61,052 bases of DNA from an uncultured Schlesneria sp. (GCA_903871875.1 CAIQIR010000116.1:1-61052); one strand, 5' to 3'. Shown: positions 8,534 through 17,447, counted from the stretch's first letter. Notes: a model not told the origin generated them from the sequence alone. Numbers and translations: made by a program.

Positions 8534-8703
8534 GCGACTTGCATTCCCCGTCCACACTTGATAAAGCGAGAACCGTGGCCACTTAGGGGACACATAAAAA
8601 ACGACGACCGGCGAAGCGTCGCAAGAAAATTCCGTATCGCCCCCAATTTTCAGCGATTTTGTGAACTGCCGGGAATTCGATCGCCTGATCATTTGCCCGA
8701 AGC
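8534..8703 (-). promoter_or_regulatory. Upstream element, copy A
   Basis: This stretch, 44 bp ahead of the secreted-protein gene, aligns over about 170 bp with 12391-12561. Shared blocks on the plus strand include GCGAC-TTG, AAGCGAGA, GGGGAC, AAAAAACGA, GTCGCAAG, CCCCC, TTTGTGAAC, TTCGAT and CTGAT. It probably contains the promoter read by the neighbouring ECF sigma factor, but no experimentally known consensus supports the exact boxes. Confidence 0.65.
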
Positions 8704-8822
8704 GGAAACGAAAAACATCATTCGTGATCGCTCCGACGGTCGATAAAAACGCGGTCTGTCTGAAGTGAGCGCACCGCTTGTTTCAGGAGCCATTTTTCAG
8801 AACGAAGTCTGGCGAGCGGCTT

Positions 8823-11800
8823 CTACTTTACCGGATTCGCTATTTCACCAATGGTCGAAACATCCCAGGGAACGAAATTGACTTCACGTCGAAAGCCACC
8901 CTCGATTCGGGTTTGGACCGCCGTTCCACCCGTCTTCTCCACGAGTCTGGCGAGCGAGTTCGTCGGCTTCGATATGACTGCGAAGACCCTGGGTGCGTCT
9001 TGCTTTTGTTCAACAAGACGAAGCGTACTTTCCGGAATGTCGGCATGCGCATCCGGTGCGACGATCACTACGCAAGCTTCTGATCCAAGTTCGCGAATTA
9101 GTCCGTCGATCGTTCCATGCATTGATCGGCTATCTTTGCGAGAAATTCTTTTCAATTTCAACGCGTCAATTGCTTTCTTCTTTGCTGCAGGCGTAGCAGA
9201 GCGAGCCTCGTCGAACAGGGTAATGGAATCGTCTTTTTTAGTTTTTTCTGCCCAACAAATATTAAAGGACGTCGATTGCGGGAGGCTGCGAATAAAGTCA
9301 GTAAGTTCAATGCCGACTGATTCCACTGCGCCGCGCGCATTGAAAGAGGGTATTGGACTGTTGCTTCCTGTATTCCAAACAAAAACCACAGGCGAGCCTT
9401 TGATTGCCAACGAGCAGAAATTGGTCATGGCACTTTGTTCATCATCTGTGGGCACACCCGTATTAATCCTCAACTGCTGAGAAAAACGAACAATCAACCG
9501 ATTGGCTGTATCGCGATCCTCGCTCCGAGCCGCAGTCTTTCCGAGCATTTCGAGGGTTGCCACGGCTTGTACCAAGAACGATGTATCCCATTCCTCAGGT
9601 TGGATTCCCTTCAGATGCCGCAAATAAGAATCCTCGATGTCTTGTAAGCGGTCGCTCAAGGTCTCTGGTTTGTTTTCAACTCTGCTGTAGAACTGCAAGA
9701 TGGACGTTTCCAGCTGCATCGAGGCGATGAAGTGATCGTGGTCATTATTCTTGAAAGAATAAGGGTTAAGTAGAAGCTTCAAATAATCATGCGGATACTT
9801 AGGGAGGTGATTGTCGAACCACTTCTCGTCGGCTTTACCCAATCCAGAGAGAAATCCGAAAGGGTGCCGAAGAGTCACATTGAATGGCCAGATGACAGAC
9901 CACTTGGGCCATGAAAAACAACCTCGTATTTCATGCGTCAGGTAGATGTCTTCTGGCTTCACGCCAGGTAACAGTATTCCATAGTCTCCGGAGTCAATGT
10001 TTTCCTGAAAGAACTTACCTTCACGAACGATGATGGTCCTGACACGTTCCGCAGCCGCCAATGCCTGGTCCGGTTGAACATCTTCGATGAAACAACGCCA
10101 GTAAGCGATTAACAAATCGAACTCTCGGTCGTGGTCTCCTGACAGCCCAGCATGAATCGAGATAAGAAGTAAGCTCGCCAAATACTCCGGACCGACTTGA
10201 CCATTTTCAACGATCCTTTGATGAGTCAGAAAATGATCTTGCAGCCGTTTTCCCACTTCACCAGCGGCTAGAGTACGATTCTTTTGTTCATCGGTGAGTC
10301 TGGCGAGTGCTTCGGCTTCAAGATGGGCTAGTTCGCGTGACGCGAGGGCAAATGTCGGATCCTTCGCTAAAGATTCGCGATATTGTTGCTCGGCTTGTTC
10401 GCGTTGCCCCTTGATACGAGCCAGCCTGGCTTCGCTGTAGAGTCGAAACGCTTCGAATTCCGGAGTCTTCGGCAACTCCATCTCGGCCTGTTCAGCGTCA
10501 GACAACGTGATCTTCAGTCCCTTCACCACATGCGTTGCCAAGGCATGCTGCAATCCGAAGATGTCTGCTTTCTTCCCGCCAACCGCTTCGGCAAGCAGCA
10601 CCTCACTCGTTTCGACGTCGACCATCCGAACATCGATCCGAATGGAGTCTCCTAAAATCGCAAAGGAACCGGAAAGCATCACGCGGGCAGAAAGTCCACG
10701 TCCTAATTTCACGGCAACTTTTGGATCAATAAACGGTGTCGCTGCGAGGTCGTGTTCTTTGAGCAAGGCCGCGAGCTGCGCTCGTTCTAGAACTCGAATT
10801 GAAGTCACTCGCGACAGGTCCGTGACCAGCATATCTCGGAAGCCGAGTCGAAACCCATCAAGCGACGGGTCCCCGCTGTGGTTGTCAAAATCCATCACAG
10901 CCAAAGTCACTTGTGCGTCGGAATGTTTTGTATCTGCTGACAATGGACGAGGGGTGCTAGTTCGGTCAACAGTTTGTTCGCCACCTTGTGGCTCGGCGGC
11001 TTTCTTATTTGCCGAACGAACAAGTTCAAATCCGATGCCAGAAAGCAGTAAAAGTAGGCTGACGACGATGATCCAAGTTGTTCGTGGAATTTTCATTGAC
11101 GAAGTTGCATTTTTCGTTCCGGAGAGTTTCTTTCCTTCAACCGTGGAGCGCAGTTCTTGTAAAAACTCCGTGCAGTTCGCCCAGCGATCCTTTGGCGATT
11201 TCGCAAGAGATCTTGCTACGGGGGGACGTTCGCGTTCAGGCAGATTCGATAAATCGGGTCGCTTTTTTCGGTGTCCGTCAATGATTTCAACGGGCGTACC
11301 GTTGAAGGGAAGGTGCCCGCTGCGAAGGTAACAATAGGTTACGGCGAGAGAGTATTGGTCCGACCGATGGGACGTGCTTCCATCGAGGCATTCCGGCGCT
11401 GCATAAGCGAGAGTCAAGCTGCCCGTATGTCCCGTAACATCGAATTGAACCGATCGCGCAAGTCCAAAATCACCGATTTTGACGCAGCCTCCGGACAATA
11501 ACAAATTCTGCGGCTTGACATCGCGATGTTGGATTCGCTGCCGTCCTGGCGTCACAGGCTCATTTAGATAGTCGAGCCCTTTGGCCGCTTCGTCCATGTA
11601 CCTAAGCAGTTCGTCAACCGGAATTCCTTCGTACCCTTGCTTTTTCGCCTCGTGGAATCGGTCGAGAAGTGTCCGATCGGCAAGTTCTGTTGCGATGACA
11701 AGCAGATCCCCGATTTGCCAAGTTCCGAACACTGACAGCAAATGAGGATGACGAACATCTCGAATCACGGCGAGTGATCGCCCTTCAATCTGCCCACTGT

Positions 11801-12209
11801 GGCTTTTGGCGACAATGAACTTCAACGCGACTGGAAAATCGCCCGGCCCCGTTGCCTTCCAGACTTCGCCGAAGCCACCAACACCAAGTTTGGAGATCAG
11901 TGTATAACCCGGAACAGGATTGCAACCCGGCACAAGGTCGGCGAGTTTCAGTTCTTCTGAGTTTGCATCTCCTGGCAATTTGCCCGAGGCCAATGGGGGA
12001 GATCCCAAGATTTGGAGTTGCACGTCGATCCCTGACAGCTTTTCGATCATCTCGCGTAACGGAGCGAGAACGTCAGTATCAGCATGAGCACAATGGTCGA
12101 AGATGAATTGATCGAGAGGCAATCGAGGGTTTCGCCCTCGCCACTCTTCCCAGTCGTCCAAAAGTTCCTCAATCAATGGATTTTCGGACACTCGCTTGCT
12201 CTCTTCCAC
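8823..12209 (-). CDS. Membrane Ser/Thr kinase with CsgG-like and C-terminal sensor domains
   Basis: The 1128-residue protein has a Pkn-type kinase domain at about 101-353: glycine loop KLGVGGFGEV, K130 in VALK, HRD 228-230 with VKPQN, DFG 247-249 and an APE segment. All catalytic residues are present. A short N-terminal helical region (10-62) is typical of planctomycete kinases. One transmembrane helix follows (about 377-396). A CsgG/FlgO-like domain (about 430-570) begins VTLAVMDFDNHSGD, and Ala-rich, TPR-like helices lie near 580-640. The last 180 residues alternate beta and alpha like a vWA fold but lack the DxSxS metal site. The start is a GTG without a clear ribosome-binding site and could be a little further in. 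It likely senses an outside cue and signals to the sigma factor. Confidence 0.85.
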   Translation of the reverse strand: MEESKRVSENPLIEELLDDWEEWRGRNPRLPLDQFIFDHCAHADTDVLAPLREMIEKLSGIDVQLQILGSPPLASGKLPGDANSEELKLADLVPGCNPVPGYTLISKLGVGGFGEVWKATGPGDFPVALKFIVAKSHSGQIEGRSLAVIRDVRHPHLLSVFGTWQIGDLLVIATELADRTLLDRFHEAKKQGYEGIPVDELLRYMDEAAKGLDYLNEPVTPGRQRIQHRDVKPQNLLLSGGCVKIGDFGLARSVQFDVTGHTGSLTLAYAAPECLDGSTSHRSDQYSLAVTYCYLRSGHLPFNGTPVEIIDGHRKKRPDLSNLPERERPPVARSLAKSPKDRWANCTEFLQELRSTVEGKKLSGTKNATSSMKIPRTTWIIVVSLLLLLSGIGFELVRSANKKAAEPQGGEQTVDRTSTPRPLSADTKHSDAQVTLAVMDFDNHSGDPSLDGFRLGFRDMLVTDLSRVTSIRVLERAQLAALLKEHDLAATPFIDPKVAVKLGRGLSARVMLSGSFAILGDSIRIDVRMVDVETSEVLLAEAVGGKKADIFGLQHALATHVVKGLKITLSDAEQAEMELPKTPEFEAFRLYSEARLARIKGQREQAEQQYRESLAKDPTFALASRELAHLEAEALARLTDEQKNRTLAAGEVGKRLQDHFLTHQRIVENGQVGPEYLASLLLISIHAGLSGDHDREFDLLIAYWRCFIEDVQPDQALAAAERVRTIIVREGKFFQENIDSGDYGILLPGVKPEDIYLTHEIRGCFSWPKWSVIWPFNVTLRHPFGFLSGLGKADEKWFDNHLPKYPHDYLKLLLNPYSFKNNDHDHFIASMQLETSILQFYSRVENKPETLSDRLQDIEDSYLRHLKGIQPEEWDTSFLVQAVATLEMLGKTAARSEDRDTANRLIVRFSQQLRINTGVPTDDEQSAMTNFCSLAIKGSPVVFVWNTGSNSPIPSFNARGAVESVGIELTDFIRSLPQSTSFNICWAEKTKKDDSITLFDEARSATPAAKKKAIDALKLKRISRKDSRSMHGTIDGLIRELGSEACVVIVAPDAHADIPESTLRLVEQKQDAPRVFAVISKPTNSLARLVEKTGGTAVQTRIEGGFRREVNFVPWDVSTIGEIANPVK

Positions 12210-12390
12210 CGAACAGAAGACTAATCCGCGTGAAACAACATAGGTCCACTTCTTTCCAAGCTCTTATGGAGAGTACCGCTCTGCCACAAAAAGTCGATGC
12301 TCTAGACGGCATTTCTCGACAGCGACGACTCTGCCGCAATGGCGTCGTCGATCCATACCCGATTGCCAACGTAATCATTTAGAAGTTCAA

Positions 12391-12561
12391 GCGACCTTGA
12401 TTCGGTGCCCCTTCCCACTTGTTGAAGCGAGAGCAAGACCGCTTTGGGGACTCAAAAAACGAAGGCTGGGAAAATGTCGCAAGTACCTTCTGCCCCCCCC
12501 ATTCTTTCAATGACTTTGTGAACCACCGACAGTTTCGATTTGCTGATGATTTTCGCTAAGC
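12391..12561 (-). promoter_or_regulatory. Upstream element, copy B
   Basis: This is the second copy of the element at 8534-8703, about 180 bp ahead of the kinase start. On the coding strand both copies show GGTTCACAAA or AGTTCACAAA, then TGAAA, a G run, CTTGCGAC and CGTTTTTT followed by GTCCCC. Conservation in two non-homologous genes' upstream regions argues for a shared promoter or operator. Confidence 0.65.
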
Positions 12562-12578
12562 TCCCGTCAGTGGATGAC

Positions 12579-12678
12579 TACCACTTTGTACCACTTTCGT
12601 GGCAATCACCATTCCGGTGAAAACTGGTAAATACCGCTACGGCTTGCACTTGCAGGAAACGGCTTGCAATCACTTGCA
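12579..12678. repeat. Clustered short direct repeats next to the tRNA fragment
   Basis: TACCACTTT occurs twice (12579-12587 and 12589-12597). ACGGCTTGCA occurs twice 20 bp apart (12639-12648 and 12659-12668), interleaved with CACTTGCA at 12647-12654 and 12671-12678. Short repeats at helical spacing beside an attachment site are what arm-type integrase binding sites look like; that reading is inference. Confidence 0.5.
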
Positions 12679-12750
12679 AATGGAGTTCAACATTGCGAAA
12701 ATGCTTGTGTTGAAATGAGTTACGCCACTTTTTTGGGTGCAAAAAGGTTC

Positions 12751-12793
12751 TCTGAAAATCCTGGTGTCGGCGGTTCGATCCCGCCCCCAGCCA
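12751..12793 (+). repeat. 3' fragment of tRNA-Phe (attachment-site scar)
   Basis: The sequence runs from an anticodon-loop-like CTGAAAA through a T arm with perfect stem GGCGG/CCGCC (12769-12773 and 12781-12785) and loop TTCGATC, to an acceptor 3' strand CCCAGCC and discriminator A at 12793. The matching 5' strand GGCTGGG and a D arm are absent upstream, so this is not a whole tRNA. The anticodon GAA suggests tRNA-Phe. Such 3' copies are left at the far end of elements that integrate into tRNA genes; here the element would lie to the left. Confidence 0.75.
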
Positions 12794-12844
12794 CTTTTGT
12801 TTTTCAGTGGGTTACATTCGGATAGCCCTCACTTCAAACCAAGT

Positions 12845-12874
12845 GATCCCGTCGAATTTGTTCCGGGATCCTTT
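12845..12874 (+). terminator. Terminator downstream of the tRNA fragment
   Basis: GATCCCG (12845-12851) pairs with CGGGATC (12864-12870), followed by CTTTTCT. It probably is the original terminator of the tRNA gene that was displaced by integration. Confidence 0.6.
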
Positions 12875-13271
12875 TCTGTAGGTTTTGTCGTGTAAAGATT
12901 GGCGGTGGAGCGGTTCAGCTGCTTGATGGCCGTGGCCGGCTTCTTTCTCGTGATTCATTCGAACCCATTGTGGTGAAATAGCTTGAATCTTCGTTCCGGC
13001 CGGGATCAATTGGGGAATGATGAGATCGGAGTTCTTTCATCATCTTTAAGATCCCGCTCGCGATCCGGCGATCATGCGGGCTTTCTGGTGGTCCCGCGCC
13101 CAACATTGTCACCGAAGAATTCGTAGATCCAACAGTGTCTTCTGGTCGAACGGCCCGCTGGCCTGGGCGATCGCCTTCTGATTCTCGAAGGTTCTCTCTT
13201 TCGATTGCCGGTTTCGTGGCGGGATTGCGTTGACTTACTGACGTTTGATTCCACTGAACAAGGAAATCATC

Positions 13272-14129
13272 GTGCGAATCCAGTCATCGATAGTGGCGCT
13301 GTTTGGTCTCTGCTTGTTGGTTCTGGGTTGTTCTCAATCTGCCAGGCCGGGTTCAAATCGGGTGGTGCAGGTGGCTCAGGTGGCGGGGAACCCTCCGGCA
13401 GATGCAGGTGATATTTCCACACCGGTAACCATTCGTAAGGTGATCTATGCGTGTCAGATTGAAGTCATCGTTCAAGATTTCGCGGTGGCTCAACAGAAAC
13501 TGGCGACACTGATTGAATCGATTCAGGCACAAGGGGGATTTCTGGCTCGTCAGGAACTCTCTGGGGCGAGCAGTTCACACCAGCGCGGAAGTTGGACGAT
13601 TCGAGTCCCGTTGTCTCAGTTCGATGGTTTTGTGGCTCAAGTTGAGAAGCTGGGCGAACTTGAGCGCAATTCGCGTGACGCACAAGACGTGACCGAAGCT
13701 TACACGGACCTGGAGGCTCGTCTGAGGAATAAACAGTCCAGCGAACAACGACTGCTGAGCCATCTCGAGCAATCCGCGCAGCTGAAAGACACGTTGGAGT
13801 TGGAGCGAGAACTGAGTCGTGTGCGAGGGGAGGTCGAGCAATTACAGGGACAGCTCAATCTGCTGAAGAGCAAGACCGATCTGGCAACGGTCTCGTTAAC
13901 CGTGTTCCAGCGACACCACGACGCACCGCCTCTGCCGGCGACTTTCCCGATGCTGGTTTTTCGAGTCTTCGGTGATTCGTGGAAGACTTTTGTGGCATGT
14001 GGTCAGGGTTTGGTGCTGGTGTCGGTGGCGCTTTTCCCTTGGGCGGTCGCAGCCGGGATCATCTGGATCGTCGTGTACGTGATTCGCAAAAGTCCACGAT
14101 TGTCTGCTCGCCAATCCGCCGCGCCTTGA
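13272..14129 (+). CDS. DUF4349 lipoprotein
   Basis: From the GTG at 13272 the product has 285 residues; AAGGA lies 7 nt upstream, which favours this start over a TTG at 13245. An N-terminal hydrophobic run ends in a lipobox LVLGC, so the protein is probably a lipoprotein. The DUF4349 domain covers most of the rest: an alpha/beta part with IEVIVQDFAVAQQKLATLIE and RGSWTIRVPLSQFDGFV, then a coiled coil (about residues 145-205) with ELERELSRVRGEVEQLQGQL. A C-terminal transmembrane helix (about 235-268) ends in a short basic tail. Function of the family is unknown; it likely bridges envelope layers. It is convergent with osmC-like gene. Confidence 0.85.
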   Translation: MRIQSSIVALFGLCLLVLGCSQSARPGSNRVVQVAQVAGNPPADAGDISTPVTIRKVIYACQIEVIVQDFAVAQQKLATLIESIQAQGGFLARQELSGASSSHQRGSWTIRVPLSQFDGFVAQVEKLGELERNSRDAQDVTEAYTDLEARLRNKQSSEQRLLSHLEQSAQLKDTLELERELSRVRGEVEQLQGQLNLLKSKTDLATVSLTVFQRHHDAPPLPATFPMLVFRVFGDSWKTFVACGQGLVLVSVALFPWAVAAGIIWIVVYVIRKSPRLSARQSAAP

Positions 14130-14184
14130 GGGCAGATTCCTCCCGGAATCCGCCGTTGTGACGGCGCTTCGACCAAGACTGCCC
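14130..14184. terminator. Nested stem structure between convergent genes
   Basis: An outer pair GGGCAG (14130-14135) and CTGCCC (14179-14184) encloses an inner hairpin CGCCGT (14151-14156), TGTG, ACGGCG (14161-14166). It fills the gap between two converging stop codons and lacks a T run, so termination is likely but not certain. Confidence 0.45.
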
Positions 14185-14187
14185 GGG

Positions 14188-14691
14188 TTACTTCAGCTGG
14201 CTGATAACGTGGGGTGAGTTCTTCAGCGTCTGATAGACTACGCAGTAGCGTTCTGCCAGTTCGACCAGTTTCTGAACCTTGTCCACGGGAGCATCCGTGT
14301 TGAGATCGAACGTCAATCGGATTTGCTGAAATCCCACTGGAACGTCGCGACTGAGGCCCAGTGTTCCTCGAAAATCGACATCTCCTTCGGCGACGATGGT
14401 TCCGCTATGGATGGTGATTTCCATCGCCGTGGCCACGGCTCCCAGCGTCACGCCCGCGCATCCGACCAGGGCCTGCAGCAACATTTCCGCAGAACAGGAC
14501 GTTGTGCCATCACCGCCGGCCGCAGGATGTAATCCGGCGGTCTGCGGGGGAGCACCGAATGACAATCGACACGTGACGTCTGCACCCAATTCACCGACCG
14601 CCCGCAACGTGAGCAGGGCGGAGGCGGGATCGCTTTTGTACTTGTTTTTGAAGGGCGCTTGCTTCTCACGAAGTTCGGTACTATTCATCAA
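14188..14691 (-). CDS. OsmC family protein (peroxide-handling)
   Basis: The 167-residue protein has the two OsmC cysteines: C78 in LLQALVGCAG and C150 in ELAERYCVV, with the interior pattern HPAAGGDGTTSCSAEMLLQA. The family reduces organic hydroperoxides through this thiol pair; some YhfA-like members have other roles. Length fits the family. It is divergently transcribed from a glycosyltransferase across 157 bp. Confidence 0.88.
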   Translation of the reverse strand: MMNSTELREKQAPFKNKYKSDPASALLTLRAVGELGADVTCRLSFGAPPQTAGLHPAAGGDGTTSCSAEMLLQALVGCAGVTLGAVATAMEITIHSGTIVAEGDVDFRGTLGLSRDVPVGFQQIRLTFDLNTDAPVDKVQKLVELAERYCVVYQTLKNSPHVISQLK

Positions 14692-14848
14692 TCTTGTCCT
14701 GAAGCAAAAAGTTTTGACGGCTGATCCAGCTCAGCCACGAAATCACGGCGAGCAAACCGGGCAAGCCCACAGTCACTTCCGGTTTTCGTCTTTATACAAG
14801 TATATACTCGCACAATCGGCTTGCGTCGTTCAGTGTCAGGAAATCGGG

Positions 14849-15961
14849 ATGGCAAAAATATTTTACAGCATGGCAGGCGAGGGACGCGGACACGCGGTAC
14901 GAGTACTCAGCCTGGTCGAACACCTGCGACATGAGCACGAACTGGTTCTATTCGCTCCGGGCGATGCCTATGAATTTCTTGTCAAGAGCTATGGGGCCGG
15001 CCAGTTCGAGAATGTTCGCCTTGAGCGGGTCGCTGGTCTGAAGTTCCGCTATACCGGTGGCAAGCTCGATCTGTTCAAGTCAACCGCCGCTGCGACGGCA
15101 TTCGCCTGCCGTCGATTGCCGGCCTTGGTTGACGTGCTGCGTCGTCGAATCGATGCTGAACAGCCCGACCTGGCGATCTCGGACTTCGAACCGACCCTGC
15201 CTCGGGCGGCAAGATCGACCGGGCTGCCCTGGATGGCCATCGATCATCAACACGTATTGCTGGCTTATAGCCTCCGCAGCCTTCCCTTTCTCTTACGACG
15301 GTACGCCTGGTGGATGAGTTGGGTTGTGCGATGGTACTACGGCTGGGATGACTACACCCCCGTCGCCTCCTCATTTTACACGCCCCCGTTAAAACGCGGA
15401 TTCGAGCATGTTCGGCAAGTCGGCCCGATGCTGCGTGCCGAAATTGTTTCCACACTTCCGCATACCGAGGAATTTCTGCTGTCTTATCTCCGATCGAATA
15501 CGCCGCCACAGATCATTGACGCGCTGGCACAGTGCGGTTGGCCGGTACGGGTGTACGGCTTAGGCGATCGGCCTGCAGTCGGACGACTTTCGTTTCACGC
15601 GATTGACGAACATCGTTTCGTAAAGGACCTGTCTGCCTGCGCCGGGTTATTCAGTGCCGCCGGCAATCAACTGTTGGGTGAGGCGCTCTATTTCGGCAAG
15701 CCTGTTTTCGCAATTCCGGAAAACATGCATCACGAGCAACAGATTAACGCTCACTTTCTACAGCAAATGGGTGCCGGAGAATGGACAACGGTCGAAAGCC
15801 TTAAGTCTGATCGACTGAATGGATTTCTGAGCCGATTGGACGAGTACCGCAATAATCTGACGAATCTTGCCGGAATCATGAACGGCACGCCAGACGCGTT
15901 GCTGGCGATCAACGAGGCATTACGGCCAAGCCAGCCCGTCAGCGTGCCGATCCCTGCTTAG
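14849..15961 (+). CDS. MJ1255/VC2487-type glycosyltransferase (GT-B fold)
   Basis: The 370-residue protein starts MAKIFYSMAGEGRGHAVRVL, the glycine-rich first loop of MurG-like GT-B enzymes. AGGAAA lies just upstream of this ATG, so frames running further upstream are not used. The donor-binding half includes GYxGxG-like AGLFSAAGNQLLGEALYFGK and PVFAIPENMHHEQQINAHFL, near the usual nucleotide-sugar site. The closest named group is the MJ1255/VC2487 glycosyltransferases, often annotated as teichoic-acid or polysaccharide enzymes. The sugar and acceptor cannot be read from the sequence. A class III aminotransferase converges from the other side. Confidence 0.8.
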   Translation: MAKIFYSMAGEGRGHAVRVLSLVEHLRHEHELVLFAPGDAYEFLVKSYGAGQFENVRLERVAGLKFRYTGGKLDLFKSTAAATAFACRRLPALVDVLRRRIDAEQPDLAISDFEPTLPRAARSTGLPWMAIDHQHVLLAYSLRSLPFLLRRYAWWMSWVVRWYYGWDDYTPVASSFYTPPLKRGFEHVRQVGPMLRAEIVSTLPHTEEFLLSYLRSNTPPQIIDALAQCGWPVRVYGLGDRPAVGRLSFHAIDEHRFVKDLSACAGLFSAAGNQLLGEALYFGKPVFAIPENMHHEQQINAHFLQQMGAGEWTTVESLKSDRLNGFLSRLDEYRNNLTNLAGIMNGTPDALLAINEALRPSQPVSVPIPA

Positions 15962-16007
15962 AGACTCGCTGATCGAGTTCAATCTTCAAAATGGGTACGG
16001 ACAAATC

Positions 16008-17447
16008 TTACGCGAGCAACTTCTTCGCCAGTGACGTGACGATTTCGTCCAGCAGTTTTAACGAATGAGTTGCTTCTTCAATGGTGATCGTGAGCGGTGG
16101 GCTGACCCGTAGCACCTTACCGGCCAGAGCTCCCAGCAAGTGGATCCCGACGTTGTCGCGACCGACATAGCAGGCTTCGACGATCTTCGCGGCGACTTCC
16201 GAGGCCGGCAGCGACCCCACGGAAGTGCACTCGATGCCGAACACCAGTCCTTCACCCCGGACGTGACTCACGAGACCGGTTGACTTCAATCGTTCGAGTC
16301 CCTGCAAGAAGATCGGCGTCAGCTGACGGGTGTGACTGAGAACCTCGGTCGATTCAAATTCGTCCAGCGTCGCTAGGACCGCCGCGCACGACAGAGGATT
16401 TGCGCTCCAGGTATCAGAAGCTTCCCCGTATTTCATGACGCCAAAAACATCCCCGCGTGAGGCGACGGCCGCCACCGGTACGCCGTTGCCCAAGCCTTTC
16501 CCCAGCACAACCATATCAGGCTCGACGCCGTAGGTCTCAAAGGCGTACATCGCGCCAGTGCGACCAAAATTGGCCTGGACTTCGTCGAAGATGAATAACA
16601 GATCATGTTCGCGACAGAACTGTTGCAGCATTTGGTGGTATGCGAAAGGGGGGTGAAAGCTGCCACCTCCACCCAGGTAGGGCTCAGTGATGACGCAAGT
16701 GAGTCGTCGGCCAAACTGATGCCAGAGATCGTCCAATTCCTTACGGTACTTGGTCAGATCAACGGAGTTCGCGTCGAATCCCACATCAATGATTTCGTCC
16801 ATGGGGAAACTGATGAATTTGACTCGGGGATCTCGTTCGGCATCCTTTTCGGAACCGGTCACGGCATTGGCCAATCCCTTTTTGCCATGAAACCCGAAGC
16901 GAGTGGCGATAATCATGTCACGAGTTCGATCCCGAGCGAGACTGGCCCACAACGCCTTTTGGATCGCTTCTGATCCAGATGCCGCCCAGACGATCGTATT
17001 CAGCCGCTCGCTGCCTCTGGATTGCCGCAGGTTTGCCAGCAACCGTTGCACGGCTTGCGTTTCGACCTCGGTAATGCCGTTGTAAGCCGTCATGGCGACG
17101 GCAGGAAAGTAGTCATCGGCGGGAGCGAGCCTTTCCACGAACAGTTCAGTGGTCCAGCCTAGGTATTTTGCAAACCGTTGCATCCAGCGTTTGGGGTTGT
17201 GTCCCAAATTGGCAACCAACACACCTGAGGAATAGTCGTAGAGAGTTTTCCCTTCTGGTGTCCAATGGAAGACTCCCGCTGATTTTGCAAACACGGCTTG
17301 CGAGGGTGTGAACGTCCGCAACGCCACTGGTTCGAGTTCGGCGACGATACGACGAGCGGCGTTCGAACGGACTTCACCGGCAAATTCAATGGAATGCGTC
17401 ACCTGATTCTCTTCCTCGATGTCCAAAGTACGGATGGATTGGTCCAC
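16008..17447 (-). CDS. Class III PLP-dependent aminotransferase
   Basis: This 479-residue enzyme shows the class III fold: YDYSSGVLVANLGHNP near 70-86, the PLP-phosphate motif ASGSEA (156-161), the Asp-Glu pair in FIFDEVQANFGRTG (288-289) and the PLP lysine K317 in VLGKGLGNGVP. Related enzymes use 4-aminobutyrate, ornithine, acetylornithine or beta-alanine as amino donor; the sequence does not let me choose. The start is a GTG at 17447; another GTG 45 bp further in is possible. No biosynthetic partners flank it. Confidence 0.85.
   Translation of the reverse strand: MDQSIRTLDIEEENQVTHSIEFAGEVRSNAARRIVAELEPVALRTFTPSQAVFAKSAGVFHWTPEGKTLYDYSSGVLVANLGHNPKRWMQRFAKYLGWTTELFVERLAPADDYFPAVAMTAYNGITEVETQAVQRLLANLRQSRGSERLNTIVWAASGSEAIQKALWASLARDRTRDMIIATRFGFHGKKGLANAVTGSEKDAERDPRVKFISFPMDEIIDVGFDANSVDLTKYRKELDDLWHQFGRRLTCVITEPYLGGGGSFHPPFAYHQMLQQFCREHDLLFIFDEVQANFGRTGAMYAFETYGVEPDMVVLGKGLGNGVPVAAVASRGDVFGVMKYGEASDTWSANPLSCAAVLATLDEFESTEVLSHTRQLTPIFLQGLERLKSTGLVSHVRGEGLVFGIECTSVGSLPASEVAAKIVEACYVGRDNVGIHLLGALAGKVLRVSPPLTITIEEATHSLKLLDEIVTSLAKKLLA

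Larger units (their letters stand above)
12210..13271. other. Gene-free island edge
   Basis: No protein gene is supported in this kilobase; short frames on both strands overlap each other and lack ribosome-binding sites. In order, it holds the upstream element copy B (12391-12561), clustered direct repeats (12579-12678), a 3' fragment of tRNA-Phe (12751-12793), a terminator (12845-12874) and about 400 bp with nothing recognised before the DUF4349 lipoprotein gene. Confidence 0.6.

Noticed and set aside
10507-11331. 274-codon Ser/Arg-rich plus-strand frame
   Set aside because: Antisense to the kinase-CsgG gene; Ser/Arg bias is typical of such shadows.
12720-12793. Complete tRNA-Phe gene
   Set aside because: The T arm and 3' acceptor are perfect but no GGCTGGG 5' strand or D arm lies upstream, and the anticodon stem does not pair; kept only as a 3' fragment.
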